Source of the DNA: Brienomyrus brachyistius
Taxonomy: Eukaryota > Chordata > Actinopteri > Osteoglossiformes > Mormyridae
Assembly: GCF_023856365.1 (NCBI RefSeq)
Contig: NC_064541.1
Coordinates: 23,724,214 to 23,788,213, forward strand
Direction of reading: 5' to 3'
Length of the DNA stretch: 64,000 nucleotides
Numbering within the stretch: the first letter of the stretch is position 1; each line of letters begins with the position of its first letter. The translations under genes were made by a program, and so were the position numbers. The notes beneath the pieces were generated by a model. The model saw only the letters and a list, made by a program, of their open reading frames with translations. It was not told the origin of the DNA and did no database searches. This document shows positions 23,005 through 33,423 of the stretch, in pieces.

Positions 23005-23369
23005 GTAACACTTTAATTGACTGGGCACAAATAATATAATATTATGCTTTTACTTACATAATAATTAACCACAAACTAAGTCTTAGATACTAATCCATAT
23101 TTGTTCAACATTAATGATTCATAATGCATCTTTCATCTCAAGCAGTCACTATATTTGTTACTACATCTGTTAATTCTGCAAACCTTTGTGAACTACTGAA
23201 GGAACTACTGAAGGAACAAGCATTGAATAACACAAGTGAAATACTGATCTCGCATTTGATCATCATTCGTGATGTACCTCAAGTAGAAACTATATTTGTT
23301 CATGATTTGTACTTCAGTAGTAACTGATTTATCACCAAGTATTTCTGCCCCGTCAAGAAAAGTGCTATC
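23005..23369. mobile_element. MITE with GTAACACTTTAATTGAC termini (copy 2)
   Basis: The left end GTAACACTTTAATTGACTGG and the reverse complement of the right end GATAGCACTTTTCTTGACGG pair as inverted repeats of the same type as the element 120 bp upstream. The orientation of the pair cannot be fixed because the ends are symmetrical. Confidence 0.6.
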
Positions 23370-24610
23370 AGTTTTTTCTATTTCTTAATGTACATTTGAC
23401 ATGCTAAAACTAAACATTGAAGCATATTTTAATCTGAACTGTAGATGTTGCTTTTTTCTATTTCCTCCTAAATATGCATGTGACTGTTCTGAACCATTCA
23501 TGAATATGCAAACTTTTTCAAGTTTTTCTTTATACATTCTAAAATCTTCCTATAAATGTGCATATGAATGTTTCTTGTCTTATTTGTTTGTATAACGCCT
23601 TTATAAATGAGGTCTTTTATGTGAGCCTGTTGTCCATGACTGCGTCTGCAGCTGTTCAGTATCAAAGTACAAATGAGCCTTTAAGATTATCCTACATCGT
23701 TATATTGTCTTAGCGAATATTTGCAGAAGTACAAATTATCTTATTGATATTTGGTTTCTCTTGGGTTTGTGTACACATTTGGCATTAAGGCAATTCAAAA
23801 GTAACAGAAAGCAATCAAGTTATGTCATTCTTGCATTAGTTTATGGACTACATTTTTTTTGAGGTATTTCGTAATTGTATCAGGACACATTTTATCCCTC
23901 CCAGTCCTCAGGCGGGACCTCAGGAGACAGATGGAGCCTGGATGGATCTTAAACACACCCTGAGTAATACTATAATAATAATTGATTCTGCATGTTTATT
24001 TGTCGTACTCATGTCCTAGTAATGACAATTGAAATACTACATTTAAACTTTTCATTTATGATACAATGAGTTGCTTCTTTGGTGATTTAATGTTATGAGA
24101 CCCATTGCATACCAGATGACATTTACCAGGTCTTGCTTTTTACTCCAAAGATGAGGGATGCAATCGTTTAGCCTGACCTGTCCCACCTGCCAGCCAACTA
24201 CAGAGAAGGTGCCCAGGTAAACAGTGTCTGTCTAGACTCTTTTCTTTTATCCAGTGGATCGCATGAAAGAGGCAACTGCAGTCAGTGAATACAGATCACC
24301 ATGTGATCCCCATTCACTTTCTATGAGACCCTTTGCAGCTGCTGGCTGCATGCGGGCCTTTTCAATAGGTCAAGTCCTCCATGCTGTGAGGCTATGGATT
24401 TTAGCGCAACCTCATGTTGTTCTTCAAACAAGTAGCTCCATGCCTTCAAATATGTTTCAATTGGAATGAGCTGTTTGCCCTCTATCACCACAAAAACCTA
24501 AGGTACGTTTTTTATAGAACAGATATTTTTACATAAAACAAAAATATAAATTTACTTATAAATAAATAAATAAATTTTTATTGAAAAGATAAACCATTAT
24601 TCTTTTATGT
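23370..24610. other. AT-rich non-coding DNA
   Basis: Nothing recognisable apart from short simple repeats such as (AAAT)n near 24555-24580. Confidence 0.6.
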
Positions 24611-24614
24611 ATCC

Positions 24615-24825
24615 AAAGGGACATTGTGGTAGCACGGAGACATCACCTCCACATTTCATATTTGGGGATTTCATTCCTGGTCCAGGATCTATGTGTATGG
24701 AGATTATTTTTCGGGTTTTTTTTGTAAGTCTGAATTATTGTCTGTCATGTGACAGTGTCCTGGACTGACATCTTGACCAGCAGTCCCCCTACCTCATGTC
24801 TTTGCTTCTTGGAATAGTTTCCAGG
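24615..24825 (+). mobile_element. very old SINE of the window's tRNA-derived family
   Basis: Weakly preserved order of family landmarks: a GTGGTAGCACGGAGACATCA head, TGGTCCAGGATCTATGTGTA with GGAG, CTGGACTGACATCTTGACCA and a TGCTTCTTGGAATAGTTTCC segment matching the usual GGGATAGGCTCC. Divergence is far higher than in the other copies. Confidence 0.45.
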
Positions 24826-24863
24826 CTTATTATTATCTTGCACTGGGCAATCAGTGTAGAAAA

Positions 24864-25777
24864 ATGGTTGTTCTTGATTACTTTATACTAGACTCTATGG
24901 GTATCACTCAAAATGTAATTGGGCCTACCCATAACTGCGGTCAAATCCTGGATTCAATCCTATCGTTTGGTCTTGATATAGATAATGTAACTCTACTGCC
25001 TCAGTCCAGTATTATCTCTGACCATCATCTTATTACTTTCAATATTTACGTTGCTCAAATTATTAGCCCCCCGACTCGCTTCTATGCCAAACGTACAATC
25101 ACGTCAAATACAGCGAATAACTTTATGGATAATCTCCCAGAGCTATCGTTTTCAACGAAACTAATGTCGAATCCTGCTGAACTTGATAGCATTACGGATT
25201 ATTTAGCATCTACGCTTAATTCCACGCTAGAGAAAATTGCTCTGTTAAAAATAAAAATGACCAGAGTAAATAAAACTGCTCCTTGGTATAATGACCACTT
25301 GCGTAATTTAAAACAGGAGACAAAGAAATTAAAATGTAAGTGGCGTAAAACTAAACTAGTGGTGTTTGAACTAGCATGGAGAGAGGCTATGGGTAGCTAC
25401 AAAAAGGCTCTTAGTGCCACTAAATCAGAGTATCTATCACAACTAATTGAAATAAACAAAAATAATCCTAGATTTCTATTTCCTGTGGTGTCCAAGCTGA
25501 CTAATAACCAGACTACTACTCAAAGTGTGCCCGCGTTATTTTCCAGTGACGACTTTTTTGACCAAAAAATATGCTGAATTAGACAGAACATTTGGAATAT
25601 TCCAATAACTACATTCTCTGGCCTTGACACGGCATGTGCTAATGCTGCACCACCCTATTTGAAGCATTTACCAGGGTTAACCAGTCAGAACTGATGTCCT
25701 TCATTTTATCTTCAAATTCATCTACTTGTTTGCTAGACCCTGTTCCAACAAAATTATTCAAAGAGATGCTTCCAGCA
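24864..25777 (+). mobile_element. L2-type LINE: endonuclease end, linker and start of RT
   Basis: A frame from 24864 to 25577 covers the C-terminal part of an AP-type endonuclease (a SIISDHHLITFNI box holding the catalytic SDH) and the linker (NKTAPWYNDHLRNLKQETKK and on to KSEYLSQLIEINKNNPRFLF). A stop at 25575-25577 and a frame change follow, then the RT start (TCLLDPVPTKLFKEMLPA) up to 25777. The frame lacks the N-terminal endonuclease. The RT continues after an inserted SINE at 26153. Confidence 0.85.
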
Positions 25778-26139
25778 GGGGGCGGCATGGTGGTGCAGTG
25801 GTTAGCACTGTCGCCTCACACCTCTGGGACCCGGGTTCGAGTCTCCGCCTGGGTCACATGTGTGCGGAGTTTGCATGTTCTCCCCGTGTCGTCGTGGGGT
25901 TTCCTCCGGGTACTCCGGTTTCCCCCCACAGTCCAAAAACATGCTGAGGCTAATTGGAGTTGCTGAATTGCCCATAGGTGTGCATGTGTGAGTGAATGGT
26001 GTGTGAGTGTGCCCTGCGATGGGCTGGCCCCCCATCCTGGGTTGTTCCCTGCCTCGTGCCCATTGATTCCGGGATAGGCTCCGGACCCCCCGCGACCCAA
26101 TAGGATAAGCGGTTTGGAAAATGGATGGATGGATGGATG
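25778..26139 (+). mobile_element. full-length tRNA-derived SINE (copy 5) inserted in the L2
   Basis: The best-preserved copy. The head GGGGCGGCATGGTGGTGCAG has A box TGGTGCAGTGGTTAGCACTG and B box GGGTTCGAGTCTCC, both at tRNA-like spacing. The core CAGTCCAAAAACATGCTGAG and tail AGGATAAGCGGTTTGGAAAA end in five GGAT units. A perfect 13-bp duplication GATGCTTCCAGCA lies at 25765-25777 and 26140-26152 and falls within the L2 reading frame, so the host codons are duplicated on either side. It makes a useful reference copy for the family. Confidence 0.95.
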
Positions 26140-26152
26140 GATGCTTCCAGCA

Positions 26153-26808
26153 TTGATTGAACTGATACTACCAATAGTTAACTCCTCAATCAGCATCGGC
26201 CATCTACCAAAATCTCTTAAAATAGCAGTAATTAAACCTCTATTGAAGAAGCCAAACTTGGATCCCTTGGAAATGATAAACTATAGACCAATCTCTAATC
26301 TACCATTTATCTCTAAAATAACAGAGTGAGTTGTAGCTAGTCAACTAACATCATTTATGCAGGAGAACCAGATTTATGAGAGATTTCAGTCTGGGTTTAG
26401 AGCTCATCATAGCACAGAAACTGCTCTATTGAAACTGCTTCCTTCCAGGTCTCTCTTTTAGCCAGGCTGCCATAGTTACTTTAGTCCTGCTGGAGGTTAG
26501 GTCAGGTGTAGGGCAATAACCTCTCCATCTTCTCTTTTCCGAGCTGATACCGAGCCAACTCTTTGCCGTGTGAACCCGCATCTGGATTCCTGGAGATAAC
26601 TACATGAAACCAACTGGGACTTTATAACTATATGAACTCTAATGAATCTCAATATAAATGCAGTTTCATGCTCCCCAGTTGCCCAGAGGAGGATGAGGTA
26701 CCCTTCCGAGTTTAGGTTCCTCTCAAGGTTTCTTCCTGCTAAAGGGAGTTTTTCCTTGCCACTGTCGCCTCAGGCTTGCTTGGTGGGGTTCTGGCCGGTT
26801 AAATGTAA
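26153..26808 (+). mobile_element. continuation of the L2-type LINE: RT block and 3' UTR
   Basis: Resumes the frame broken by the SINE: LIELILPIVNSSISIGHLPK, IAVIKPLLKKPNLDPLEM and INYRPISNLPFISK, then a stop and a frame with [13 protein letters not shown] remnants near 26400. From about 26430 it jumps to the L2 3' untranslated end (GGTTTCTTCCTGCTAAAGGG, TTTTTCCTTGCCACTGTCGC), so most of the RT including the catalytic box is deleted. Ends near AAATGTAAAG. Confidence 0.8.
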
Positions 26809-26809
26809 A

Positions 26810-27024
26810 GTGCCCAACTGTCTCCTCCTTCCTGAAGTGCCCGACTGTCTCCCGCTTCCTGAAGTGCCCGACTGTCTCCCGCTTCCTGAAGTGCCTGACT
26901 GTCTCCTCCTTCCTGAAGTGCTAACTTTCTCCCACTTCCTGAAGTGCCTGACTTTCTCCTGCTTCCTGAAGTGCCCGACTGTCTCCTCCTTCCAGAAGTG
27001 CCTGACTTTCTCTTGCTTTCTGAA
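26810..27024 (+). repeat. 27-bp minisatellite, eight units
   Basis: Units of the form GTGCCCGACTGTCTCCCGCT with TCCTGAA, exactly 27 bp except one 26-bp unit, repeated eight times. As nine codons each they encode VPDCLPLPE-like repeats on the + strand and Gln/Ala/Gly-rich repeats on the other. The 26-bp unit shifts the + frame. Downstream to about 27460 the composition stays Pro/Leu/Ser-rich and C-rich. Confidence 0.9.
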
Positions 27025-27505
27025 ATTCCTGGGGTCCTCTGCCCAAGCTCTGAGGTAACTGAGCTTCGCCTGACTTCAGGGGTGTCCAAGCTTCACCATT
27101 CTCCCAAGGTTCCCAGCCCAACTCCTGAGGTGCCCGGCAAGCTCCACCTCCCTCTAGAAATGTGCCTGGGGAGCTCCGCCAGCCTCGCTCCCCTGCGGCC
27201 GTCGTCCTGTCGGCTCCTGCCTTCTGCTTGCCTGCGGCCGTCGTTCCGTCGGCTCCTGTCTGCGATTTGCTATTGCCTGTCGTCCCATCGGCTCCTGCCT
27301 GCTCACCTTTTAGCCTCCAGCCCCGAGCCCTGCCCTCTGCTGGCCTCCAGCCCCAAACCTGCCTTCCTGGCTGCCGCCTGCTCTGAGAGGGTGAACCCGG
27401 AGGAGGACCAACCTGAAGACCTGGAGGGAGACCCCTCTGGTCTGGCCCTGAATCCCCCCTGATCCAGTGCTGAGAAATGAAAAACAGTTCAATGGGACTT
27501 AAAGC
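27025..27505 (+). other. GC-rich Pro/Leu/Ser-coding segment of unknown origin
   Basis: The frame opened within the minisatellite (26944-27462) continues as a Pro/Ser/Leu-rich low-complexity stretch ending in a short acidic tail (NPEEDQPEDLEGDP). Its base composition differs sharply from the AT-rich surroundings and resembles the interior of the LTR elements at 32 and 57.8 kb. It may be a fragment of such an element; no LTR is visible next to it. Confidence 0.45.
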
Positions 27506-28876
27506 TGTGACTTTTGTTATCATGAAGATGAGAGTTCTGATGTCTATTTTTTACCTGAGCCTGCTGCAAGAAGAGAAGATGAGCACTACAACCATATAAT
27601 GTTAGCTACTCCTAATAACACTGTGTTTGGAATTAAAGGTTCATCCCCACTGATAACACTTGAATTTCAAATGATTACTGGATTTGTGCCTGAGTATCAG
27701 CACAGTGTGTGTTTAGGCATAACAAGACAAATAGCAGGATTTTGGTTTGATTCTTGTCACCATGAATATTATTCGTACATTGGGAGCAAAATTAAAGCAG
27801 TAGATAAAAAGTTGTTAGCAATCCAGCCCCCAGTGGAAATCACTAGAACTCCTTGATCAGTGGAGGAACGAAAATATTGGAAAGCCTTTGAATGGAGATC
27901 ACTTCTCTTGTTTTATGCCTTGCTAATGCCGAATGGTATTTTACCAAGAAAATTCTGGAACCACTCTTTCCTTTTGGTTTTTGGTGTTTATATTCTTCTT
28001 AAAAGCAATGTCAAAGAATGTGATGTAGACTTTGGCAAGAGAGCACTGAAAAAAATTGTAATAGATTTCCAGGAGCTATATGGAAGAGTAAACATGACAT
28101 GTAATGTACACTTGTTAATACATATTCCACAGAGTGTGCGAAACTGGGGACTACTTTGGGCAACATCTACATTTTCAATTGAGTCTTTCAATTATACACT
28201 TAAAAACTACTTCAATGGAACCATTCATGTTCCTTTACAGATTGCGAAGCAATTCATGAGGTGGAAGAGCATTGCAAAAAAGGCCTAAATATGCATGAAT
28301 GATGCCGATGAGTATGTCCAACAGTTCTTCTGTGAAATACAGAGAAACAAGAAACAAGAAAGCTAGACAGGCAGCTAAATCCGAGTATTTAAATGGAGAG
28401 TTTTTGGAAACACTATGGCGGAAAACGGTGTCTCTGTCTTAGGTAGACTTGCACTGGAACGACTCGTTGGAGCAATGGTCAATAAATGTAGGTACTACAG
28501 TCGATTTATTGTCAAAGACATACTGTTTCATTCAACTGACAGAAAGATGATCAAAAGAAATAACTCGGTTGTGATGCTAGATAATGGAACTCTTTGCAAA
28601 ATTAAGGGACTTTCGGCTTTCAAAGTGGAATGTATGCATCCCATTTCTACAGTTTGCTATTGCAGAGAAAAATGTTGTGTGCTCGTAAAGATACTGAAGA
28701 AATGACCCCGTACTTTGTGCCGAAATACAGAGCTGCACATCCCCTCTACATTTATTTCTGAAGTTGAGGAGTCTGATAATCTTGTTGTTCTGTATCCAGA
28801 AACACTGAAGTCTAAATGTGTTGAGGTCTTTGTTGGAGAAAAAACATTTATAATTCCTCTTCCAAATCAATTTTAA
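27506..28876 (+). mobile_element. EnSpm/CACTA-type transposase relic (C-terminal part)
   Basis: One frame runs from CDFCYHEDESSDVYF at 27506 through YNHIMLATPNNTVFG, a block like the plant-named DUF4218 (EWRSLLLFYALLMPNGILP, then CNVHLLIHIPQSVRNWG and STFSIESFNYTLKNYF), to a C-terminal segment with YYSRFIVKDILFHSTD and FCKI-like CKIKGLSAFKV. In-frame stops occur at 27854 (TGA), 28286 (TAA) and again before 28415. The last residues (FVGEKTFIIPLPNQF) end at 28876 in another frame. Such blocks mark EnSpm/CACTA transposases in animals. The N-terminal DDE part and the CACTA ends are not visible. Confidence 0.75.
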
Positions 28877-29265
28877 AGGAATTATAAGAAATATGGATGA
28901 GGCAATACAGTTCAAAATGAAACTGAGACTACTGTTGTGAAATTGTGAAAGTGTCATGTAAATATTTGTCTTAGAAAAAATATGTATTTGTATATTTCTA
29001 TTCCTGAAATGTATGATTTACTGTATGCTAATGTATACTTTCTTACTGGTTATTAAATTATGTACTATGTCAAAAAGGTTTTAATTGCATTAAAATTATA
29101 TTTTGTGATATGCACAGATTTAAATTAATGTGAAAATGTGTCTTACCAACTGTTTTTGAGAAGTTTGAGAAGCTTTGTAGTTTAAAAGTATAAAAATCTT
29201 CAAGTAGTATAGAGGTAAAACGTAAAATTTGTTAGAACTTTTTAATACAAATAAACATGGTAAAG

Positions 29266-29609
29266 GGGCGGCATGGTGGTGCACTGTTGTCTCACACCTC
29301 TGGGACCTGGGTTTGAGTCTCTGTTTGGGTTACATGTGTGTGGAGTTTGCATGTTCTCCCCATGTCGTCGTGGGTTTCCTCCGGGTACTCCGGTTACCCC
29401 CCACAGTCCAAAAACATGCTGAGGCTGATTGGAGTTGCTAAATTCCCTGTAGGTGTGAATGGTGTGTGAGTGAATGATGTGTGAGTGTGCCCTGCGATGG
29501 GCTGGTCCCCCATCCTGGGTTGTTCCCTGCCTCATGCCTATTGCATCCAGGATAGGCTCCAGACCCCCCCGACCCAGTAGGATAAGCGGTTTGGAAAATG
29601 GACGGATGA
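29266..29609 (+). mobile_element. tRNA-derived SINE (copy 6)
   Basis: Head GGGGCGGCATGGTGGTGCAC with part of the A box deleted (GTGCACTGTTGTCTCACACC), B box GGGTTTGAGTCTC, core and tail as in the full copy, ending GGTTTGGAAAATGGACGGAT. Imperfect 15-bp duplications (ATAAACATGGTAAAG at 29251-29265 and ATAACCATGTTAAAG at 29610-29624) flank it. It sits about 390 bp downstream of the transposase relic. Confidence 0.9.
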
Positions 29610-29624
29610 ATAACCATGTTAAAG

Positions 29625-30564
29625 TATGACTTCTGATGCATTGTTTTAAAATCCTTCATGAAAGTATTACTTTATCATACAAAAAAGCATACATTTTTAC
29701 TCCTAAAAAGTATATCAAAAAACACCAAGTTAAATATGTACACTATTATAAAGTGTACCAACATGTAAATTAAATATGCTAAAAATAAAATATAAAGTGA
29801 AAAAGTACACTTGTACATTTCTGTATATAATTGAAATACATTATACTATACAATGTATACTATTTTTTCACATGGGCTAACATGAATGCCGACTGTATTA
29901 CCCTGCTTCTGCTTTCTCTCTCGTCTCCACCTGTTCAGTCTCTTTGTCCGGGTGGTGATCCAGGAAGGCAGAGATGTACTGAGTAGCTCCTCTGGGATTT
30001 TGGGAAGTGGCGGTGGAATACCTGAAACCTTTTAAGCCAATATTTTGAATTTCCTCCATACTGTATGCTGCGTGGTCCTGTTGTAACTGTAAACAATGAC
30101 TTACTGGGACTAAAAATAAAAAGAAAAAGTGGTGCTGAAGTGGTGGCTACATGGGGAGCTTCGGGCCGCTGCATCCATGCACACCGCCATCTTGCAATCC
30201 TGAAACCTTGTAAGCCATACTGTGGATTATGCCTGACTATACCACATGACACCTATGTGCTTTAATGTTTGACTAACCCATTTTAAAAGACTCTGATTTT
30301 TTACTGATAAGCAGTCATTCTTATCAGCATAATTTGGCTTGGTTTTCAAAACACAAGTGTCCATCTGTTCACAGCTCTAGGGTAACTTAATGGACTTGCC
30401 GCTTCCAGTGAGTATCATGACCAGACATTCTATCCATATATGTACCATAATTTTAATAGCACATTGGAACATCGTAAAATAATTTTCTAAAAAATGAACA
30501 GTGACTAGCTTATCCTATTATTTCGTTGGTTAGTCATGGCAAAAGCGAGATAAACCACTTCGAG
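29625..30564. other. non-coding DNA
   Basis: No supported gene. A segment near 30070-30250 (GCTGCATCCATGCACACCGC on the + strand) is less AT-rich and may be a repeat, not identified. Confidence 0.5.
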
Positions 30565-30572
30565 GTGCACAG

Positions 30573-31224
30573 TAGAGCCCTACGCGGGACTGTTTTTTTA
30601 ATCCCGCTCCCGCTCGCTCCCGCTGAATTTCTAACCATTACCGCCCTCTCCCGTTATCTGTCTCTGTCACTCCCACCCGCTCCTGCAATATTTCTGTCCA
30701 ATCCCACCCACACCCGCAGATCCATTAACAGATATACTGCATGATGTGATAAGTTTATATGCATTAAATGTTTTATTCCAATAGAACAAGAACTAAATAA
30801 ATTAAACAAATTCAACACAAATCTCTCAACTTTAAATCGCAAATAAATGTAAACTGAGCCCAAAAACTAATCATATGTGCAAACATCTGCATAGTTATTA
30901 AATAAAAACAATAACCAAATCTATGCAACAAATGTTTAAATATCACATTATTATAAACAAAAAAGGGCAGCATAAAAACAGAAAAGAACCCTGAACCTTA
31001 TTTCAAATAAAAACATTTAAAGCTGAACATCACAATTTAATACAATGGCTCAGAACAAACATGAATATATAACACAAAATAAATGACATCAGTTACATTC
31101 TCCATCCTGCCAAAAATCTTTGGACCCGCTCCCGCCTGCAGAAACCTTAAAACCGCCCGCTCCTGCGAGATTCCCTTTGGGTCCCTCAGGACCCGTGGGA
31201 TCCCAGTCCCAATGCAGGGCTCTA
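30573..31224. mobile_element. non-autonomous hAT-type element, TSD GTGCACAG
   Basis: The left end TAGAGCCCTACGCGGGACTG pairs with the reverse complement of the right end TAGAGCCCTGCATTGGGACTG. An 8-bp perfect duplication GTGCACAG at 30565-30572 and 31225-31232 fits the hAT superfamily, whose transposases generate 8-bp TSDs. The 652-bp interior carries CCCGCT-rich stretches near both ends and an AT-rich centre with no transposase. Confidence 0.88.
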
Positions 31225-31851
31225 GTGCACAGTTATATGACAATAATCAAAAAACTGGTGCAACTAAGTTGGTGTTGATATTTTTCATATTACCGCACAT
31301 CTTGTCTTGGTGTTATTGTATTCCCCAGGCTTCAGGGAATACATATGGTCCACCGCTGCTTTAGCAGTACATACTTATGCATACTGTGCATGACCATTGT
31401 GTCGTGACTGACATGGAACGGACCAGGGAAACAGGCAAGGAGAGCAGGTTAGGGGTAAAGAAAAGGGGTTTTAATAGGAAAAGGAGCAAGACAGACATAT
31501 AGACATTAATGACCGGACTGGGGAAACAGCGGGCGAACACAGAGAATTCACATTGGGTTAACAAGGTGGGTGTGGCACACAGGAGGTTCGGACGAGCGGG
31601 TCATGACAGAACCCCCTAAGGTGTGCACACTGGGTGCGCCCCAGGGAAGCAAAGGATGAGATGGGACCGGGACAGGACCTGGGGAAAACAAAACCAAGAA
31701 CATCAACTGGACACAGGGAACAAGACCGACACACAAAACAGGCACAAAGACACCAACTCAGACAAGAAACGACAAACCACAGGGAATGCAGACAGATATA
31801 GGGGCACCAAAAATGGGAACACAGAAGCTAAGGAGGGAGACAACGACAAGA

Positions 31852-32445
31852 CTAAAGGACCGGGAGGGAACGGAGGAACAAAAGGACCAGGAGTGAATAT
31901 GGGAGGCAAAAAGGGACGAGCGGAGCAGGAGCCTCAGGAGCCATGGGCGGAGCAGGAATGGGCGGAGCAGGCGCCTCAGAAGTCACGGGCACAGCAACAG
32001 GCAGAGGTGCCGCCTGGACCTCAGTCGTGGCCGGAGCAGTGACGGGCAGAGCCGGAGCGTCAGGAGTCATGGGTGGAGCCGGGACAGGTGGTGCAGGCGC
32101 TGGGACCTCGGGCACAGCAACAGGTGGAGGTGGCGCCTGGACCTCAGGCGTGGGCGGAGCAGGGATGGGTGGAGCCAGAGCATCAGGAGTCACGGGCGGA
32201 GCCGAGACGGGCGGTGCAGACGCTGGGACCTCGGGCACAGCAACAGGTGGAAGTGGCACCTGGACCTCAGGCATGGGCAGAGAAGGGACAGGTGGAGCCG
32301 GAGCATCAGGGATCAATGGGGGCACTACAGGAGGCATAGGAACCATTGGGGGTGCATCAGGAACCGGTGGGGGTTCTGCCTCGGGAGCAGGCACAGCAGG
32401 GACCTCGAGCACTACAGCATCTCTCATTGAGGGAGCCTCCTTCAT
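31852..32445 (-). CDS. Pro/Ala/Val-rich tandem-repeat frame inside the 2.0-kb LTR element
   Basis: An open frame of 197 codons on the minus strand starting MKEAPSMRDAVVLEVPAVPA. It is built of units about 41 residues (123 bp) long with the repeating pattern PAPPVPAPPMTPDAPALP, so low complexity dominates. The strand and position match the sense of the element, downstream of the gag-like frame. The opposite strand is also open and reads Gly/Ala/Thr-rich, so openness by itself is weak evidence for translation. It could equally be a non-coding repeat. Confidence 0.4.
   Translation of the reverse strand: MKEAPSMRDAVVLEVPAVPAPEAEPPPVPDAPPMVPMPPVVPPLIPDAPAPPVPSLPMPEVQVPLPPVAVPEVPASAPPVSAPPVTPDALAPPIPAPPTPEVQAPPPPVAVPEVPAPAPPVPAPPMTPDAPALPVTAPATTEVQAAPLPVAVPVTSEAPAPPIPAPPMAPEAPAPLVPFCLPYSLLVLLFLRSLPVL
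31940..32310. repeat. 123-bp tandem repeat, about three units
   Basis: Units beginning GAGCCGGGACAGGTGG (32076) and GAGCCGAGACGGGCGG (32199) are 123 bp apart and each contains GCTGGGACCTCGGGCACAGC and CCTGGACCTCAGGC. A more diverged unit precedes them. The length is a multiple of three, so the repeat preserves frame on both strands. Confidence 0.85.
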
Positions 32446-32649
32446 TCTCCACTAGAGCAGCTTCCTCAAGCTCTCCACCATCTTCTCCATTTCACCAAAT
32501 GGGGAAGTAAGAGTAAAGACAGCGAACTCCTTTGCAGAACTTGCAGTCGCTTACAAATCAGGGCAACTTCTGGGGAGTCATGCATTGCCAAATCCTCCAT
32601 CACCCGCCAGTATAACCCCCAGAAGGCAAAGAATTGCTTGGCCAGGGTC

Positions 32650-33146
32650 TCAGGCGTAGCCGGAGCAACGGGCAAACGGACCTTCCACGCAGACGAAACA
32701 GCCGCTGCCCAGGCATCTTGCGCAGGTGAAGGAAGGAGCCGGGGCAGAGGCAGACATGCGTGAAGAGGGCGCCGTCTGTGGAAACGTCAGGCGTCTGCGG
32801 TGAGGCGGGAAATCCTGGAAGGGCATAGGACACACCCCCCGTTTGCAACCTTTCTGCTTCTTGCGCGGAGCAGATACAGTGGGGGCGCCATGGAGTTTGG
32901 GCTGTCCGGACAGTGGGAGAGGGAACCCTCCGCAGTCCAGGTACACCTGTCTAATCATCGCCTCCGTGGCCCCGCTTCTGAGCTGCGCTAGGCTTCGCTG
33001 AACCTCTTCCGCCTGGTGCGCATCATCTCCCTTGCACAGAAAGCAAGGGCTCTGGCAACTGGGTTCTCCCTTACCTCGGGCTGCTGGAGCCAATTGATTA
33101 CCTCATCTTTCAGCCCGAGGTACTCTTACTCCGTGAGGTGAGGCAT
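32650..33146 (-). pseudogene. gag-like or unknown frame inside the 2.0-kb LTR element
   Basis: On the minus strand, just inside the upstream LTR, an ATG at 33146 starts MPHLTE, a stop, then EYLGLKDEVINWLQQPEVRE. The sense then continues in another frame (32650-33093) with FLCKGDDAHQAEEVQRSLAQ and later Cys-containing segments (SFTCARCLGSGCFVC). Position next to the 5' LTR is where gag normally lies. I recognise no capsid motif, so the gag assignment is by position only. One stop and one frameshift make it non-functional as read. Confidence 0.5.
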
Positions 33147-33423
33147 CTTTTTGTGGAGTCCGGTGATTCTGTCGTGACTGACATAGAACGGACCAGGGAA
33201 GCAGGCAAGGAGAGCAGATTAGTGGTGAAGAAAAGGGGTTTTAATAGGAAAAGGAGCAAGACAGACATATAGACTTTAATGACCGGACATACCTAATGTG
33301 GAATAAATACATTTCACTAAAGACAGTAACAGGAAACAGCTGGTGAACGCAGGGAATTTATACAGGGTTAAAAAGGTAGTCTTGGCAAACAGGAGGATCG
33401 GACGAGCAGGTCATGACACATTG

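Larger units (their letters stand above)
31400..33418 (-). mobile_element. complete 2.0-kb non-autonomous LTR element, TSD CATTG
   Basis: Two direct LTRs bound the element: 31400 to about 31610 and about 33171-33418. On the + strand they open TGTCGTGACTGACAT and close GGTCATGACA. A perfect 5-bp duplication CATTG at 31395-31399 and 33419-33423 shows one insertion event. Shared LTR blocks include AAAAGGGGTTTTAATAGGAA, AAGGAGCAAGACAGACATAT and the TGTGGCACACAGGAGG / TTGGCAAACAGGAGG pair. A TATA-like sequence (reverse of TTTATACAGG near 33356) supports a minus-strand promoter. The 1.56-kb interior has no protease, RT or integrase, so mobilisation in trans is inferred. Confidence 0.92.

Noticed and set aside
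24864..25577. The 237-codon frame as a novel gene
   Set aside because: Its motifs (SDHHLITF box and the NKTAPWYNDHLR linker) are those of an L2-type LINE ORF2, and its continuation downstream is RT.
25778..25850. A functional tRNA gene
   Set aside because: A and B boxes are present, but there is no complete cloverleaf with acceptor stem, and the unit recurs at many sites with a LINE-type tail. It is a SINE head.
26810..27024. Regular 27-bp repeats as a CRISPR array
   Set aside because: The units abut with no unique spacers, vary internally and encode nine-codon repeats. The genome is clearly animal. This is a minisatellite.
31623..32455. Plus-strand Gly/Ala/Thr-rich frames opposite the 2.0-kb LTR element interior
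   Set aside because: The element's sense is the minus strand, as shown by LTR orientation and the TATA position. The + frames are open because the 123-bp repeat has no stops on either strand.
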